From: Frankia nepalensis | Lineage (GTDB): Bacteria; Actinomycetota; Actinomycetes; Frankiales; Frankiaceae | Length of the DNA stretch: 40,834 nucleotides | Reading direction: 5' to 3' | Assembly (NCBI RefSeq): GCF_016786325.1 | Contig: NZ_JADWYU010000123.1 | Coordinates: 1 to 40,834 of the forward strand | Shown: positions 25,428 through 33,624 of the stretch, piece after piece | Layout of the letters: each line of letters begins with the position of its first letter | Position numbering within the stretch: the stretch's first letter is position 1 | Notes under the pieces: model-generated | What the model saw: only the letters and a program-made list of their open reading frames with translations | Told to the model about the DNA's origin: nothing | Database searches by the model: none | Position numbers and translations under genes: made by a program

Positions 25428-27962
25428 TCAGGCACCGGCCGACAGCGCGGCGCTCCCGCCCCTAGTAGTACCGGGAACCGCTGTGCCGCCGGGAACCGCT
25501 GTGCGCAGGGCGGGATCGCCGGGCGGCGGCTGCAGGACTCCGGCATGTACGAACTCCTCGATCCGGTCGTCGGTCAGGCCGAGAAGCGAGGCGCAGATCT
25601 GCCGGGTGTGCTCCCCCTGGGCGGGAGCCGGGCGAAGCTCCGGGTCGGGGACTGTCGAGAACCGGGCGACCCGCGCGTTCGCCGGCATCGGCGTGGGCAG
25701 CGCATCGTGCCGCAGCTGCGCGAAGGTCGCCCGCTCGACGAGCTGGGGGTCGGTGAGCTCCTCCGGCAGGCGCAGCATCACGCCCGCCGGGACCCCCGCT
25801 TCCTGCAGCCTCGTCATCACCTCCCGCGGCGCACGCCCCCGCGTCCAGGCGGCCACGACGCCGTCCGCCTCGGCCCGCCGCGCGGCACGCGCGGTGGCGG
25901 TACGGAACGCGGGATCATCCACGAGATCCGGACGACCGACCACCTGGCAGAGCCGGGCCCAGTCGTCGTCGTCGCGGACGGACACGACGCACCATTCGTC
26001 GTGCCCGGCGCAGGGATACACGCCGGACGGTGCCTCATCCGTGACGACGCCGACGGGTGCCGGCCGCTCGCCGCCGCCGAGCGACTCGGCCGCGAGCCGT
26101 GCGCCGAGCGCGACCAGCGCGACGTCGGCCTGCGCGCCGGTGACCACCGCGCCGCGTCCGGCGGCGCCGGCGCGCCGCGCGCGCAGCCGGCCGATCAGCG
26201 CGGCGAGCACCGCCACGGCCGAGGCGTACCCTGCGACGTGATCGGGGTACACCGTCGAGCCGTCGCAGAAACCGTCGACGGTGCCGGGCACGCGCCACAG
26301 CTCGGAGACGCCGCAGGAGGCGCGCACCAGCGGCCCGTATCCCATCCGGGTGCGCCATGGCCCCTGACCGCCGAAGGCGCCGCTGTCCGAGACGATGACC
26401 GCCGGGTTGATCGCGGTGAGCGCCGCGGCGGAGAAGCCCAGGGACTCCATCGTTCCCGGCTTGAAGTTCGCGAGCACGATGTCGGACCGCGCCACCAGCG
26501 CGCGGAAGAGCTCGGCACCCCGCGGGTCGCGCAGGTCGAGCCCGAGGCCGCGCTTGTTGCGGTGGCCCCACGCGAACGAGGCGCTCATCGCCACGCCGCG
26601 GCGCGACTGGCGCAGCCCGTCCGGGAACGCGGCGTTCTCGATCTTGATCACGTCGGCGCCCTGGTCGGCGAACAGGCGGCCGAGCTCGGCGCCGAACACG
26701 ATCACTCCGAGATCCAGTACCCGGATGCCTTCCAGTGGCCGGCCCGGGCCGGTCCGGGGTTCGGACGGAGCCGGCCGCGCCGGGGGTGCCGTGCTGGTGG
26801 TCGCGCCGAGCGGTGCCGTCTCGGTCGGCCCGTCGAGCAGAAGGTGGCTGTGCTCGCCGGGCAGCGGGGCGCGCCGGCGGAACCCGGCGCGTTCGCCGTC
26901 GACGCTGACGTGGCCCGACGGGATCCTGGCGCGCAGGCCAGGCGCGATCTCGGCGTCGACCAGCGCGCCGGTGACGGCGAAGTGCTCGGTGGCCAGCACC
27001 TCGGCCGGCGTCAGCACCGCCGCGATCGGCACGCCGCGCCGAGTGCCTTCCGCGACCAGCTCGTCGCGGGGACGGTCACGAAACAGCGCGGCGATCAGTG
27101 GATGCAGCCGGTCCGCCGCCCGGAACCGGGCGGGAATCGTGTCGTAGCGCGGGTCGGCGAACTGCGCCGGCTCTCCGAGCCAGGCGAACATCGCCCGCCA
27201 CTGCCGCTTCGCGAGCAGGCAGATCCGGACGTGGCCGTCGCGTGCGGCGAACACTGGGTAGAAGGCGGCCGCGTCCGGCCGGTCGCGGGGGAAGTCCTCC
27301 TCCCGGCCCGCCGCGGCCGTGCCCTGCGTGCCAAACGCCGGGTCGAAGCCGTGGACGACGGCCTCCAGCGCGGACATGTCGACCAGTTCGCCGGTGCCGG
27401 TGCGCAGCCGGTTGACGTAGGCGACCAGCGCGGACCACGCGGCGAGTACCGCCACGGTCGTCTCCACCAGCCCGTCCGGTGGCAGCAGGGGCGCCTCGCC
27501 GGGAAGGCCGGACCGCGACAGGACACCGCCGAGCGCGGCCAGCACCGGCTCCGTCGCCGACCAGTCCCGGTAGGGGCCGGTCTGGCCGAAGCCGGTCACG
27601 GACACCACGACGAGGCCCGGGTCGTCGGCGAGCAGGTCGCGTGGCCCGATGCCGAGCGCGTCGAGCCGGCCGGGGGGTGCCGACTCGACGACGATGTCCG
27701 CGCCGCGGACCAGGCGACGCAGCCGGTCGCGGTCGGCGGCGGCCTCGAGGTCGAGGACGACGCCCAGCTTGTTCGCGTTGCGCAGCAGGAACGGCAGGCC
27801 GACCTCTCCGGCCGGCCCGTGGCCACATGGGCGGGAGGCCGAGCCGCCGGGTGGCTCGACCTTGACGACCTCGGCGCCCAGATCCGCGAGATACCGGCCG
27901 CACCCGTCGGCCATGCCGTCGGTGAGCTCGACCACCCGCACACCGGTGAGTGGAAGCGTCAT
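25428..27962 (-). CDS. Fused double CaiB/BaiF (class III) CoA-transferase
   Basis: An 844-residue protein that contains two family III CoA-transferase units end to end, joined by an Ala/Pro-rich linker near residues 380-400. Unit 1 starts LTGVRVVELTDGMADGCGRYLADLGAEVVKVEPP; unit 2 starts LEGIRVLDLGVIVFGAELGRLFADQGADVIKIE. Normal members have about 400 residues and act as dimers. Unit 1 has GELVDMSALEA, where the Asp matches the acyl-carrying nucleophile; unit 2 reads GAVVTGAQADV, with Thr at that place. The enzyme would move CoA between acids, activating a pathway substrate. Its ATG overlaps the stop of the OB-fold gene (ATGA) and it ends the four-gene operon. Confidence 0.9.
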   Translation of the reverse strand: MTLPLTGVRVVELTDGMADGCGRYLADLGAEVVKVEPPGGSASRPCGHGPAGEVGLPFLLRNANKLGVVLDLEAAADRDRLRRLVRGADIVVESAPPGRLDALGIGPRDLLADDPGLVVVSVTGFGQTGPYRDWSATEPVLAALGGVLSRSGLPGEAPLLPPDGLVETTVAVLAAWSALVAYVNRLRTGTGELVDMSALEAVVHGFDPAFGTQGTAAAGREEDFPRDRPDAAAFYPVFAARDGHVRICLLAKRQWRAMFAWLGEPAQFADPRYDTIPARFRAADRLHPLIAALFRDRPRDELVAEGTRRGVPIAAVLTPAEVLATEHFAVTGALVDAEIAPGLRARIPSGHVSVDGERAGFRRRAPLPGEHSHLLLDGPTETAPLGATTSTAPPARPAPSEPRTGPGRPLEGIRVLDLGVIVFGAELGRLFADQGADVIKIENAAFPDGLRQSRRGVAMSASFAWGHRNKRGLGLDLRDPRGAELFRALVARSDIVLANFKPGTMESLGFSAAALTAINPAVIVSDSGAFGGQGPWRTRMGYGPLVRASCGVSELWRVPGTVDGFCDGSTVYPDHVAGYASAVAVLAALIGRLRARRAGAAGRGAVVTGAQADVALVALGARLAAESLGGGERPAPVGVVTDEAPSGVYPCAGHDEWCVVSVRDDDDWARLCQVVGRPDLVDDPAFRTATARAARRAEADGVVAAWTRGRAPREVMTRLQEAGVPAGVMLRLPEELTDPQLVERATFAQLRHDALPTPMPANARVARFSTVPDPELRPAPAQGEHTRQICASLLGLTDDRIEEFVHAGVLQPPPGDPALRTAVPGGTAVPGTTRGGSAALSAGA

Positions 27963-28480
27963 GAGGTTGCCCGTCCTTCTCCTTCGCTCATGGGGCCATC
28001 GGCACGCGTCGCGGCGTCCGCGCCGGTGCCGGGCGCGGACACGAGCGCGAACACCGGCAGCACCTCGCCCGCCGGCGGCGCGGACGGCTCGCCCGACGGG
28101 ACGAAGCGGACCTCGACCTCGGCGCCGGCCCGCGGCCCGGCCGGGTCGGACCCGACGAGTCGCGCCAGCAGCCAGGGGCCCTCGGCGAGCTCGACGAGCG
28201 CGCTGATGTAGGGCACCGCGGGCACCAGTGACGGCAGGGGAGCCTGGTGGACGACGGCCCAGCTGACGAGGGTGCCGCGGCCCGACACGACGACCTCGTC
28301 GAGATCGGCCGAACCGCATCGCGGGCACGTGCGTGTCTCCGGCGCGAGCACGTCGCCGCCGATCCGGCACCGGCGGACCAGCAGCTGACCGCGCGCGGCC
28401 GCGTCGAAGAACGCCGCGCTCGCCTCGTCCCGCGCGACCAGGGGAAACACCGGGCCCACCGCCCGGTCCCGCGCGCTCAT
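27959..28480 (-). CDS. Zn-ribbon/OB-fold (DUF35) protein
   Basis: A 173-residue DUF35 protein. The N-terminal ribbon region has RRCRIGGDVLAPETRTCPRCGSAD, and the OB part has GRGTLVSWAVVHQAPLP, VPYISALVELAEGPWLLARLVG and EVEVRFVP. The first knuckle shows a single Cys where CxxC is expected, so only three of four zinc ligands are visible. DUF35 proteins accompany SCP-x-type thiolase-fold partners and are needed for their activity. Its ATG overlaps the stop of such a partner (ATGA), and its own stop overlaps the CoA-transferase start. The C-terminal 25 residues are Ala/Gly-rich and probably disordered. Confidence 0.88.
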   Translation of the reverse strand: MSARDRAVGPVFPLVARDEASAAFFDAAARGQLLVRRCRIGGDVLAPETRTCPRCGSADLDEVVVSGRGTLVSWAVVHQAPLPSLVPAVPYISALVELAEGPWLLARLVGSDPAGPRAGAEVEVRFVPSGEPSAPPAGEVLPVFALVSAPGTGADAATRADGPMSEGEGRATS

Positions 28481-29667
28481 GCCGCGTTCCCGCGCCGCCG
28501 GTGCGGGCTGAGCACCAGGGTCGCGTGGTGCTCGAGGATCCCGCCGTTGCCGCTGACCAGGATCACGTCGTTGCGCGGCGCCTGCCGCGTTCCGCCCTGG
28601 CCACGGGCCTGCACCACCGCCTCGGACAGCGGCGTCATGCCCCACATGTAGTAGCCGGACAGCTGCCCGCCGCCCGTGTTGCAGGCGAGCTTCCCGCCGG
28701 GGGCGAGCCGGCCGCCGGCCACGAACGCCCCGCCCTCGCCCTTGGCGCAGAAGCCGTAGTCCTCCAGGGTGACGACGACGGTGTAGGTGTAGCAGTCGTA
28801 GAGCTCGCAGACGTCGACGTCGTCGACGCCGATGCCGGCCATCCGCATCGCCTGGGGGCCGCAGCGGGCCGCCGGCGTCACCAGGCCCCAGTCGGAGCCG
28901 GACAGCATGCGGCGCGGCTGGTGGGCCTGCCCATAGCCCCACAGGTGCACGGGAGGCTGGCGAAGGTCCGCGGCGCGGTCCGCGGCGGTCACCACGACGG
29001 CGACCGCTCCGTTGGTGACCAGGCAGCAGTCCAGGAGCCGCAGCGGCTCGGCGATCGGACGGGACGCCTGGTGCTGCTCGACGGTAAGTGGCTCGCGCAT
29101 CGTCGCCAGCGGGTTGCCCGCCGCCCAGGCGCGCTGGGCGACGGCCACCTCCGCGAGTTGCTCAGAACGGGTGCCGTAGCGTTCCATGTGCCGCCGCGCG
29201 GCGAGAGCGTAGAGGATGTTCGGGTTGGTGGCGCCGGAGGCGAGCTGCCAGCCGGCGAGCCCGACGGCGCCGCCCGCCCCGGCCTTCGGGGCGCCCCACG
29301 CCGCTCCGGCGGGGCGTTGCGGGCGCAGCGGAGTGTCGGCGAACACGCAGGCGACGGTGCTGGCCACGCCCGCGGCGATGGCCTGCGCCGCCTGCGCCAC
29401 CATCGCGCCCGCGCTCGCGCCAAACGCGTTGACCTGCGCGAGCAGACCAAGCGGCCCGGTGCTCAGCACCCCCGCGAGGCTCACCCCCACGTCCTGGCGG
29501 ATACCGCCGCTGATCAGCAGTCCGTCGAGGTCGCCCAGGGACAGGCCGGCGTCGGCCAACGCGAGCCGGACCGCCTCGGCGGCCAGGCTTGTCGACGACC
29601 GGCCGTAGACCTTGCCGAGCCTGGTCATCCCCAGCCCGGCGATGGCCGCGAGGTCCGCACCCGTCAT
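28477..29667 (-). CDS. Thiolase-fold (SCP-x/Ltp2-like) protein without nucleophilic Cys
   Basis: A 396-residue member of the same group as the protein at 20.8-22.0 kb. Landmarks are IAGLGMTRLGKVYGRSS, RLLDCCLVTNGAVAVVV, ELYDCYTYTVVVTLEDYGFC and NTGGGQLSGYYMWGMTPLSEAV. The thiolase Cys position reads NAFGASAGAMV, without Cys. It is therefore more likely an aldolase or binding partner of the adjoining DUF35 protein than a thiolase. ATG 29667 overlaps the stop of the enoyl-CoA hydratase gene by ATGA and is preferred to ATG 29679. Confidence 0.87.
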   Translation of the reverse strand: MTGADLAAIAGLGMTRLGKVYGRSSTSLAAEAVRLALADAGLSLGDLDGLLISGGIRQDVGVSLAGVLSTGPLGLLAQVNAFGASAGAMVAQAAQAIAAGVASTVACVFADTPLRPQRPAGAAWGAPKAGAGGAVGLAGWQLASGATNPNILYALAARRHMERYGTRSEQLAEVAVAQRAWAAGNPLATMREPLTVEQHQASRPIAEPLRLLDCCLVTNGAVAVVVTAADRAADLRQPPVHLWGYGQAHQPRRMLSGSDWGLVTPAARCGPQAMRMAGIGVDDVDVCELYDCYTYTVVVTLEDYGFCAKGEGGAFVAGGRLAPGGKLACNTGGGQLSGYYMWGMTPLSEAVVQARGQGGTRQAPRNDVILVSGNGGILEHHATLVLSPHRRRGNAA

Positions 29668-30497
29668 CGGCCCTCCCACCGCGGCTGCCGCTTCTCGGCG
29701 AAGGCGCGGGCGCCCTCGCGGGCGTCGCGGCTGGCGAACACCTCCCGCACACCGTCCGCGTTGATCTTCCAGACGTCGCCGTCCCAGTCGGAGCCGGCCG
29801 CGTACGTACGATGCACGATCCGCTTGCTGGTCTGGACCGCCAGCGGCGCGTTCGCCGCGATCTTCTCGGCCAGCCCCAGCGCCACCGCCAGCGCCGTGCC
29901 CGCCGGGGCGACCCGGTTCACGAGGCCGAGGTCCAGGGCGCGCGCCGCCGGAACGGGTTCCCCGGTGAGCGCGATCTCCAGCGCCGCCTTGAGCGGGATC
30001 TGCCGCTGTAGCCGGATCACTCCGCCGGCGGCGGCGAACAGGCCACGGCGGACCTCCGGGAGCCCGAGCGAGGCGGTCTCGTCGATAACTGCCAGATCAC
30101 AGGCCAGGACGATCTCGGTCCCGCCGCCGAGGGCGAACCCGTTGACGGCCGCGATGGTGGGTTTGGCTACCCAGTGCTGCGCGATCCCGGCGAAACCCCA
30201 GTCCGGGTGCTCCGGCGCGTCCACCCGATGGCCACGGGCGATCTCCTTCAGATCGGCGCCGGCGCAGAACGCCCTGCCAGCTCCGGTGATCACGACGACG
30301 CGTACGTCCGGCTCGCTGCGCGCCCGCTCCAGCGCGGCGCCGGCGGCCGTGGAGAGCGCGGAGTTGACGGCGTTGAGGGCGCTGGGGCGGTTGAGGGTCA
30401 CGACGGCGACGTGCCCGCGCAGCTCGAGCAGCGCGCCCTCCTCGCCGGCTCCCCTGGCGGGGACGCGGGCGGCTGGGTCGGTGGTGTCGATCGTCAA
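29664..30497 (-). CDS. Enoyl-CoA hydratase (crotonase family)
   Basis: A 277-residue crotonase with normal features: VVTLNRPSALNAVNS, the oxyanion hole GAGRAFCAGADLKEI and NGFALGGGTEIVLACDL, and the catalytic Glu in LGLPEVRRGLFAAAGG. It hydrates enoyl-CoA. It is the first gene of an operon whose later genes each begin within the stop codon of the previous one. The palindrome at 30633-30649 lies 136 bases upstream, over a predicted -10 element. The first 25 residues are a variable extension. Confidence 0.93.
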   Translation of the reverse strand: MTIDTTDPAARVPARGAGEEGALLELRGHVAVVTLNRPSALNAVNSALSTAAGAALERARSEPDVRVVVITGAGRAFCAGADLKEIARGHRVDAPEHPDWGFAGIAQHWVAKPTIAAVNGFALGGGTEIVLACDLAVIDETASLGLPEVRRGLFAAAGGVIRLQRQIPLKAALEIALTGEPVPAARALDLGLVNRVAPAGTALAVALGLAEKIAANAPLAVQTSKRIVHRTYAAGSDWDGDVWKINADGVREVFASRDAREGARAFAEKRQPRWEGR

Positions 30498-30632
30498 AGG
30501 GGGCCTTCCTTATCGAATGCCGATCTGGACCTCAGGAGGGCCCGTCTCCGGCGGGCCCGACCTGACCTCGCCACGGCTGCCGCGTGCCCACGAGCTGGAA
30601 GCCCCACGGTCTCGTCCGGCCGAACGCCGACT

Positions 30633-30649
30633 ACCTACAGATTGTAGGT
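30633..30649 (-). promoter_or_regulatory. Cluster palindrome, copy 3, over the hydratase-operon promoter
   Basis: ACCTACAGATTGTAGGT is a perfect 7-bp inverted repeat around GAT. Reading leftward, a -35 TTGACG (30675-30670) is followed after 18 bases by TAACCT (30651-30646) as -10, so the palindrome overlaps the -10 element and the likely start of transcription. Repressor binding here would block the promoter. Confidence 0.65.
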
Positions 30650-30737
30650 TAGAACTGCTCAAGTTAGACCGTCAACAGATCCGGCCGATCCATACACCAG
30701 CGCTTCCAGGTGTTGACGGCACGCGGCCGCCCGCTAC

Positions 30738-30752
30738 CCTAAAACATATAGG
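30738..30752 (+). promoter_or_regulatory. Cluster palindrome, copy 4, over the acyl-CoA synthetase promoter
   Basis: CCTAAAACATATAGG follows the consensus, with outer CTACC/GGTAG also complementary. Reading rightward, TTGACG (30713-30718) and TACCCT (30735-30740) are 16 bases apart, so the palindrome begins within the predicted -10 element. It lies 152 bases before the ATG. Confidence 0.65.
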
Positions 30753-30904
30753 TAGCAGCTCTGGTCACCTGGAGGCCCGGGCCGGTCTCCCACCGGCACC
30801 GCGGCGACTGACGCCGCACAATCCTCATCATCGCTGACATCGCGTCGACCAGGTACTCGCACCTTCCGGACACAATCAGTGCGCGCCGACAACAGAGGAG
30901 ACCC

Positions 30905-32422
30905 ATGGCAACGTCGATCACGTCGGCCTTTGACTGGTGGGCGCGGACCGTGCCCGAGCGAACCGCGCTGGTTTTCGGCGACGATACCGTCAGTTATCGG
31001 TTATTGGCCACGTGGTCAAGCCGGGTCGCCGGCCGCCTCGTCGCCGCCGGCGTCGGCACGGGCGACCGGGTCGCCGTCGCCGGGGACAACAGCGCCGAGT
31101 GGGCCGCCGCCGCTCTCGGCGTGCTGCGCGCCGGCGCGGTGCTGGTTCCCGTCAACCCCAGGCTCGTCGGCGCCGAGGTCCACCGGATCCTGGACGACTC
31201 CGCCACCGTCGGGGTCCTCGCCGACGGCTGCGTCGAGATCGCGCTGAAGGACGCCGCCGAGCTGGGCAGCCGGTTCTGGACGATCGCCATGGACGAGGTC
31301 ACGGGCCTGCGCGACGGCGGCGACGACCATGTCCGGATCGACCGGGAGCCCACCGAACCGGTCGCCGTGCTGTTCACCAGCGGGTCCACGGGCCGGTCCA
31401 AGGGTGTGATCTGCACGAACCGCACGCTGCTCGACATCGTCTTCGAGGCGTCGCTGCGCGAGGAGGGGCTCGGCACCGGGGTGCGGACCCTGCTGATGCT
31501 GCCGCTCTGTTTCACCCCTGGCCTGGTGTACGGGCTGGTGATGACCGGAGTCCTGGGCGGCACCCTCGTGGTGGAACGCGCCTTCGACCCGTCCCGAGCC
31601 GTCAGCTTGCTGGAGCGGCACCGGATCCAGGCCATCTTCGGCGTCCCGCTCATCTACGAGTCCATGGCGCGGGCACCGGAGTTCGCCGACGCCGACCTGT
31701 CGGCGCTGGCCTCGGCGATTGTCGGCGGCGCCGCTGTGGCCGTGCCGCTGCTGCGGGTCTGGGAGGGCAAGGGCGTCCGCCTCCGCCAGATCTACGGCAT
31801 GACCGAGGCGGGTGGCGTCGCCACCGCGAACCTTCCCGAGGAGGCGCAGACGCATCCGGACTCCTGCGGGGTCGGCTCCGTCTTCACGGAGCTGCGGGTG
31901 GTGCGCCCCGACGGCACCGACTGCCCGCCCGGCGAGCCGGGCGAGATCGTGGTGCGCGGACCGGGAGTCACCCCCGGCTACTGGAACGATCCGGCGACGA
32001 CCGCGGCCGCGCTGCGGGATGGCTGGCTGCACAGCGGCGATGTGGGCACCCGCGACGAGACCGGGCGGATCCGGTTCGCGGACCGGATCAAGGACCTCAT
32101 CATCTCCGGCGGCATCAACATCTCACCCGTCGAGATCGAGTCGGTCATCAGCCAGATCCCGGGCGTCGAGGAGGTCGCCGTCATCGCCGCCAGGGACGAG
32201 CGGTTCGGCGAGACCCCGGCGGCGATCGTGCGGGTGAGCGCCGAGTTGGACGAGGCCGCCATCGTGGCGGCCTGCGAATCCCAGATGGCCGCCTACAAGG
32301 TTCCGCGGTATGTCGTCGTCCGGGACGCGCCGCTGCCGCGGCTTCCGAGCGGGAAGCTCGCGAAGCCCGCCATCCGCGCCGAGTACGCCGACGTCGAGCA
32401 GCGGTACGCCCGGGTCCGCTGA
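30905..32422 (+). CDS. Acyl-CoA synthetase (AMP-binding family)
   Basis: A 505-residue adenylate-forming ligase. The P-loop-like motif is LFTSGSTGRSKGVI, the adenine-binding region is YGMTEAGGVA, the hinge region is GWLHSGDVGTRDETGRIRFADRIKD, and the catalytic Lys is expected in LPSGKLAKPA. It converts a carboxylic acid, ATP and CoA into the acyl-CoA that enters the cluster's beta-oxidation steps. ATG 30905 has GGAG nearby. Chain-length or ring specificity cannot be read from sequence. Expression is probably controlled by the palindrome over its promoter. Confidence 0.93.
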   Translation: MATSITSAFDWWARTVPERTALVFGDDTVSYRLLATWSSRVAGRLVAAGVGTGDRVAVAGDNSAEWAAAALGVLRAGAVLVPVNPRLVGAEVHRILDDSATVGVLADGCVEIALKDAAELGSRFWTIAMDEVTGLRDGGDDHVRIDREPTEPVAVLFTSGSTGRSKGVICTNRTLLDIVFEASLREEGLGTGVRTLLMLPLCFTPGLVYGLVMTGVLGGTLVVERAFDPSRAVSLLERHRIQAIFGVPLIYESMARAPEFADADLSALASAIVGGAAVAVPLLRVWEGKGVRLRQIYGMTEAGGVATANLPEEAQTHPDSCGVGSVFTELRVVRPDGTDCPPGEPGEIVVRGPGVTPGYWNDPATTAAALRDGWLHSGDVGTRDETGRIRFADRIKDLIISGGINISPVEIESVISQIPGVEEVAVIAARDERFGETPAAIVRVSAELDEAAIVAACESQMAAYKVPRYVVVRDAPLPRLPSGKLAKPAIRAEYADVEQRYARVR

Positions 32423-32449
32423 GCCCGCGTGCTGGGCAGCGCATCAGAA

Positions 32450-32480
32450 AGGCCGGCGGAGCCCATGGCTCCGCCGGCCT
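32450..32480. terminator. Strong bidirectional terminator, 14-bp stem
   Basis: AGGCCGGCGGAGCC (32450-32463) and GGCTCCGCCGGCCT (32467-32480) are perfect complements around the loop CAT. The hairpin lies between the convergent ends of the acyl-CoA synthetase and permease genes, so it can stop transcription from both sides. Confidence 0.85.
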
Positions 32481-32561
32481 CCGCGTTCCCGTCCGGCGGC
32501 AGGGAAAGCCGGTGGTTAGGCAGCCGCGATCTCCGCCAGACGTGCCCGGGCGGCTCGACGG

Positions 32562-33614
32562 CTACTGGTTCAGGGACAGTTCCTGCGGCCTGGCGGCACC
32601 GGGCTGCTCCCGGCCGCTGGCCTCCTCGTCGGTGGTGTCGCGGGCCGGGCGCGGCCGTCTCCGGCCGCGGCCCTGCTGGCGCCAGACCGCGAACGAGACG
32701 GCGCTCAGCAGCGCGAGGCCGTTGAACATGTCGGGCAGCCACTGGACGCCGGTCACGAGCTGAAGGCCCTTGATCCCGGTCGCCAGCGCGTAGAGCGCGA
32801 TGAGAGTCCCCCACACGTTCACGTGCCCGGGCGTCAGCTGCGTCGAGCCGAGAAAGACCGCGGCGAAGGCCGGGAGCAACAGCGCGCCGCCGAACGTCAG
32901 CGACGGGCCGGACAGCGAGGCGTAGAAGACGCCCGCGACGCCGCACAGGGTGGCCGAGGTCGTGAGCGCGAGCCAGGTCCAGCGGCCGGTGCGGACGCCG
33001 GACAGCCGGGCGGCCTCCGCGTTGCCGCCGACGGCGTAGAGGTAGCGGCCCGCGGGGGTCCGGGCGAGGCCCCACCAGACCACCACCGCGATGGCCAGCA
33101 TGTAGAAGACGATGATCTGGAAGCCGAGAACCTCTCGCTGTGTGAGGGCGCTCCAGGCCGTCGAGGTCGGTGGGAGCGGCTGGGCCTGCCCGGCCGTGAT
33201 GGCCTGGAAGGCGGCGATGACCGACGCGCTGCCCAGCGTCGCGATGAACGAGTTGACCCGGCCGACCACGACGATGAGGCCATTCACGGCGCCGATCAGC
33301 GCGCAGAGCAGGACAGTGGCGATGATGGCCGGCCACATGGACCAGCTGTGGTTGCTCTGCAGGACGGTCACCATGATGGTCGCGAAGTTGACGGTCGCCC
33401 CTACCGACAGGTCGTAGGTGCCGCCGGCGAGCGGCACGAGAACGGCGATGGCGACGATCGCGGCGATGGCCTGCTGCGCGGCCACCGAATGCACCGTTCC
33501 CGCGGTCAGGAACAGATGTGGGACCCAGATCGCGAACACCGCGACGAACAGCGCCCACAGGTAGAGCCCGCTGAATCGGTCCAGGCCAAGGCTGGGGCGG
33601 CGGCGCGAACTCAT
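32562..33614 (-). CDS. ABC transporter permease (ribose/sugar type, RbsC-like)
   Basis: A 350-residue membrane protein of the RbsC type with about eight to ten hydrophobic segments. It contains GGTYDLSVGATVNFATIMVT, a family landmark near residue 65, and the cytoplasmic-loop motif YAVGGNAEAARLSGVRTGRW that contacts the ATPase. Two copies would form the membrane channel. ATG 33614 is chosen because the family starts there; it lies 10 bases after the ATPase stop. The C-terminal tail is charged and Arg/Glu-rich. The importer may bring in the pathway's substrate rather than a sugar, given its place in the cluster. Confidence 0.92.
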   Translation of the reverse strand: MSSRRRPSLGLDRFSGLYLWALFVAVFAIWVPHLFLTAGTVHSVAAQQAIAAIVAIAVLVPLAGGTYDLSVGATVNFATIMVTVLQSNHSWSMWPAIIATVLLCALIGAVNGLIVVVGRVNSFIATLGSASVIAAFQAITAGQAQPLPPTSTAWSALTQREVLGFQIIVFYMLAIAVVVWWGLARTPAGRYLYAVGGNAEAARLSGVRTGRWTWLALTTSATLCGVAGVFYASLSGPSLTFGGALLLPAFAAVFLGSTQLTPGHVNVWGTLIALYALATGIKGLQLVTGVQWLPDMFNGLALLSAVSFAVWRQQGRGRRRPRPARDTTDEEASGREQPGAARPQELSLNQ

Positions 33615-33624
33615 CACGGTCGTC

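Larger units (their letters stand above)
30498..30904. other. Divergent promoter region with two palindromes
   Basis: This 407-base region between the hydratase and acyl-CoA synthetase genes contains two back-to-back promoters, each with its own copy of the cluster palindrome (listed separately). I see no gene in it. Confidence 0.6.

Noticed and set aside
25545-28211. An 888-codon open frame on the plus strand, antisense to the CoA-transferase and OB-fold genes
   Set aside because: Composition is typical of the antisense of GC-rich coding DNA, and the opposite strand has two recognisable CoA-transferase units.
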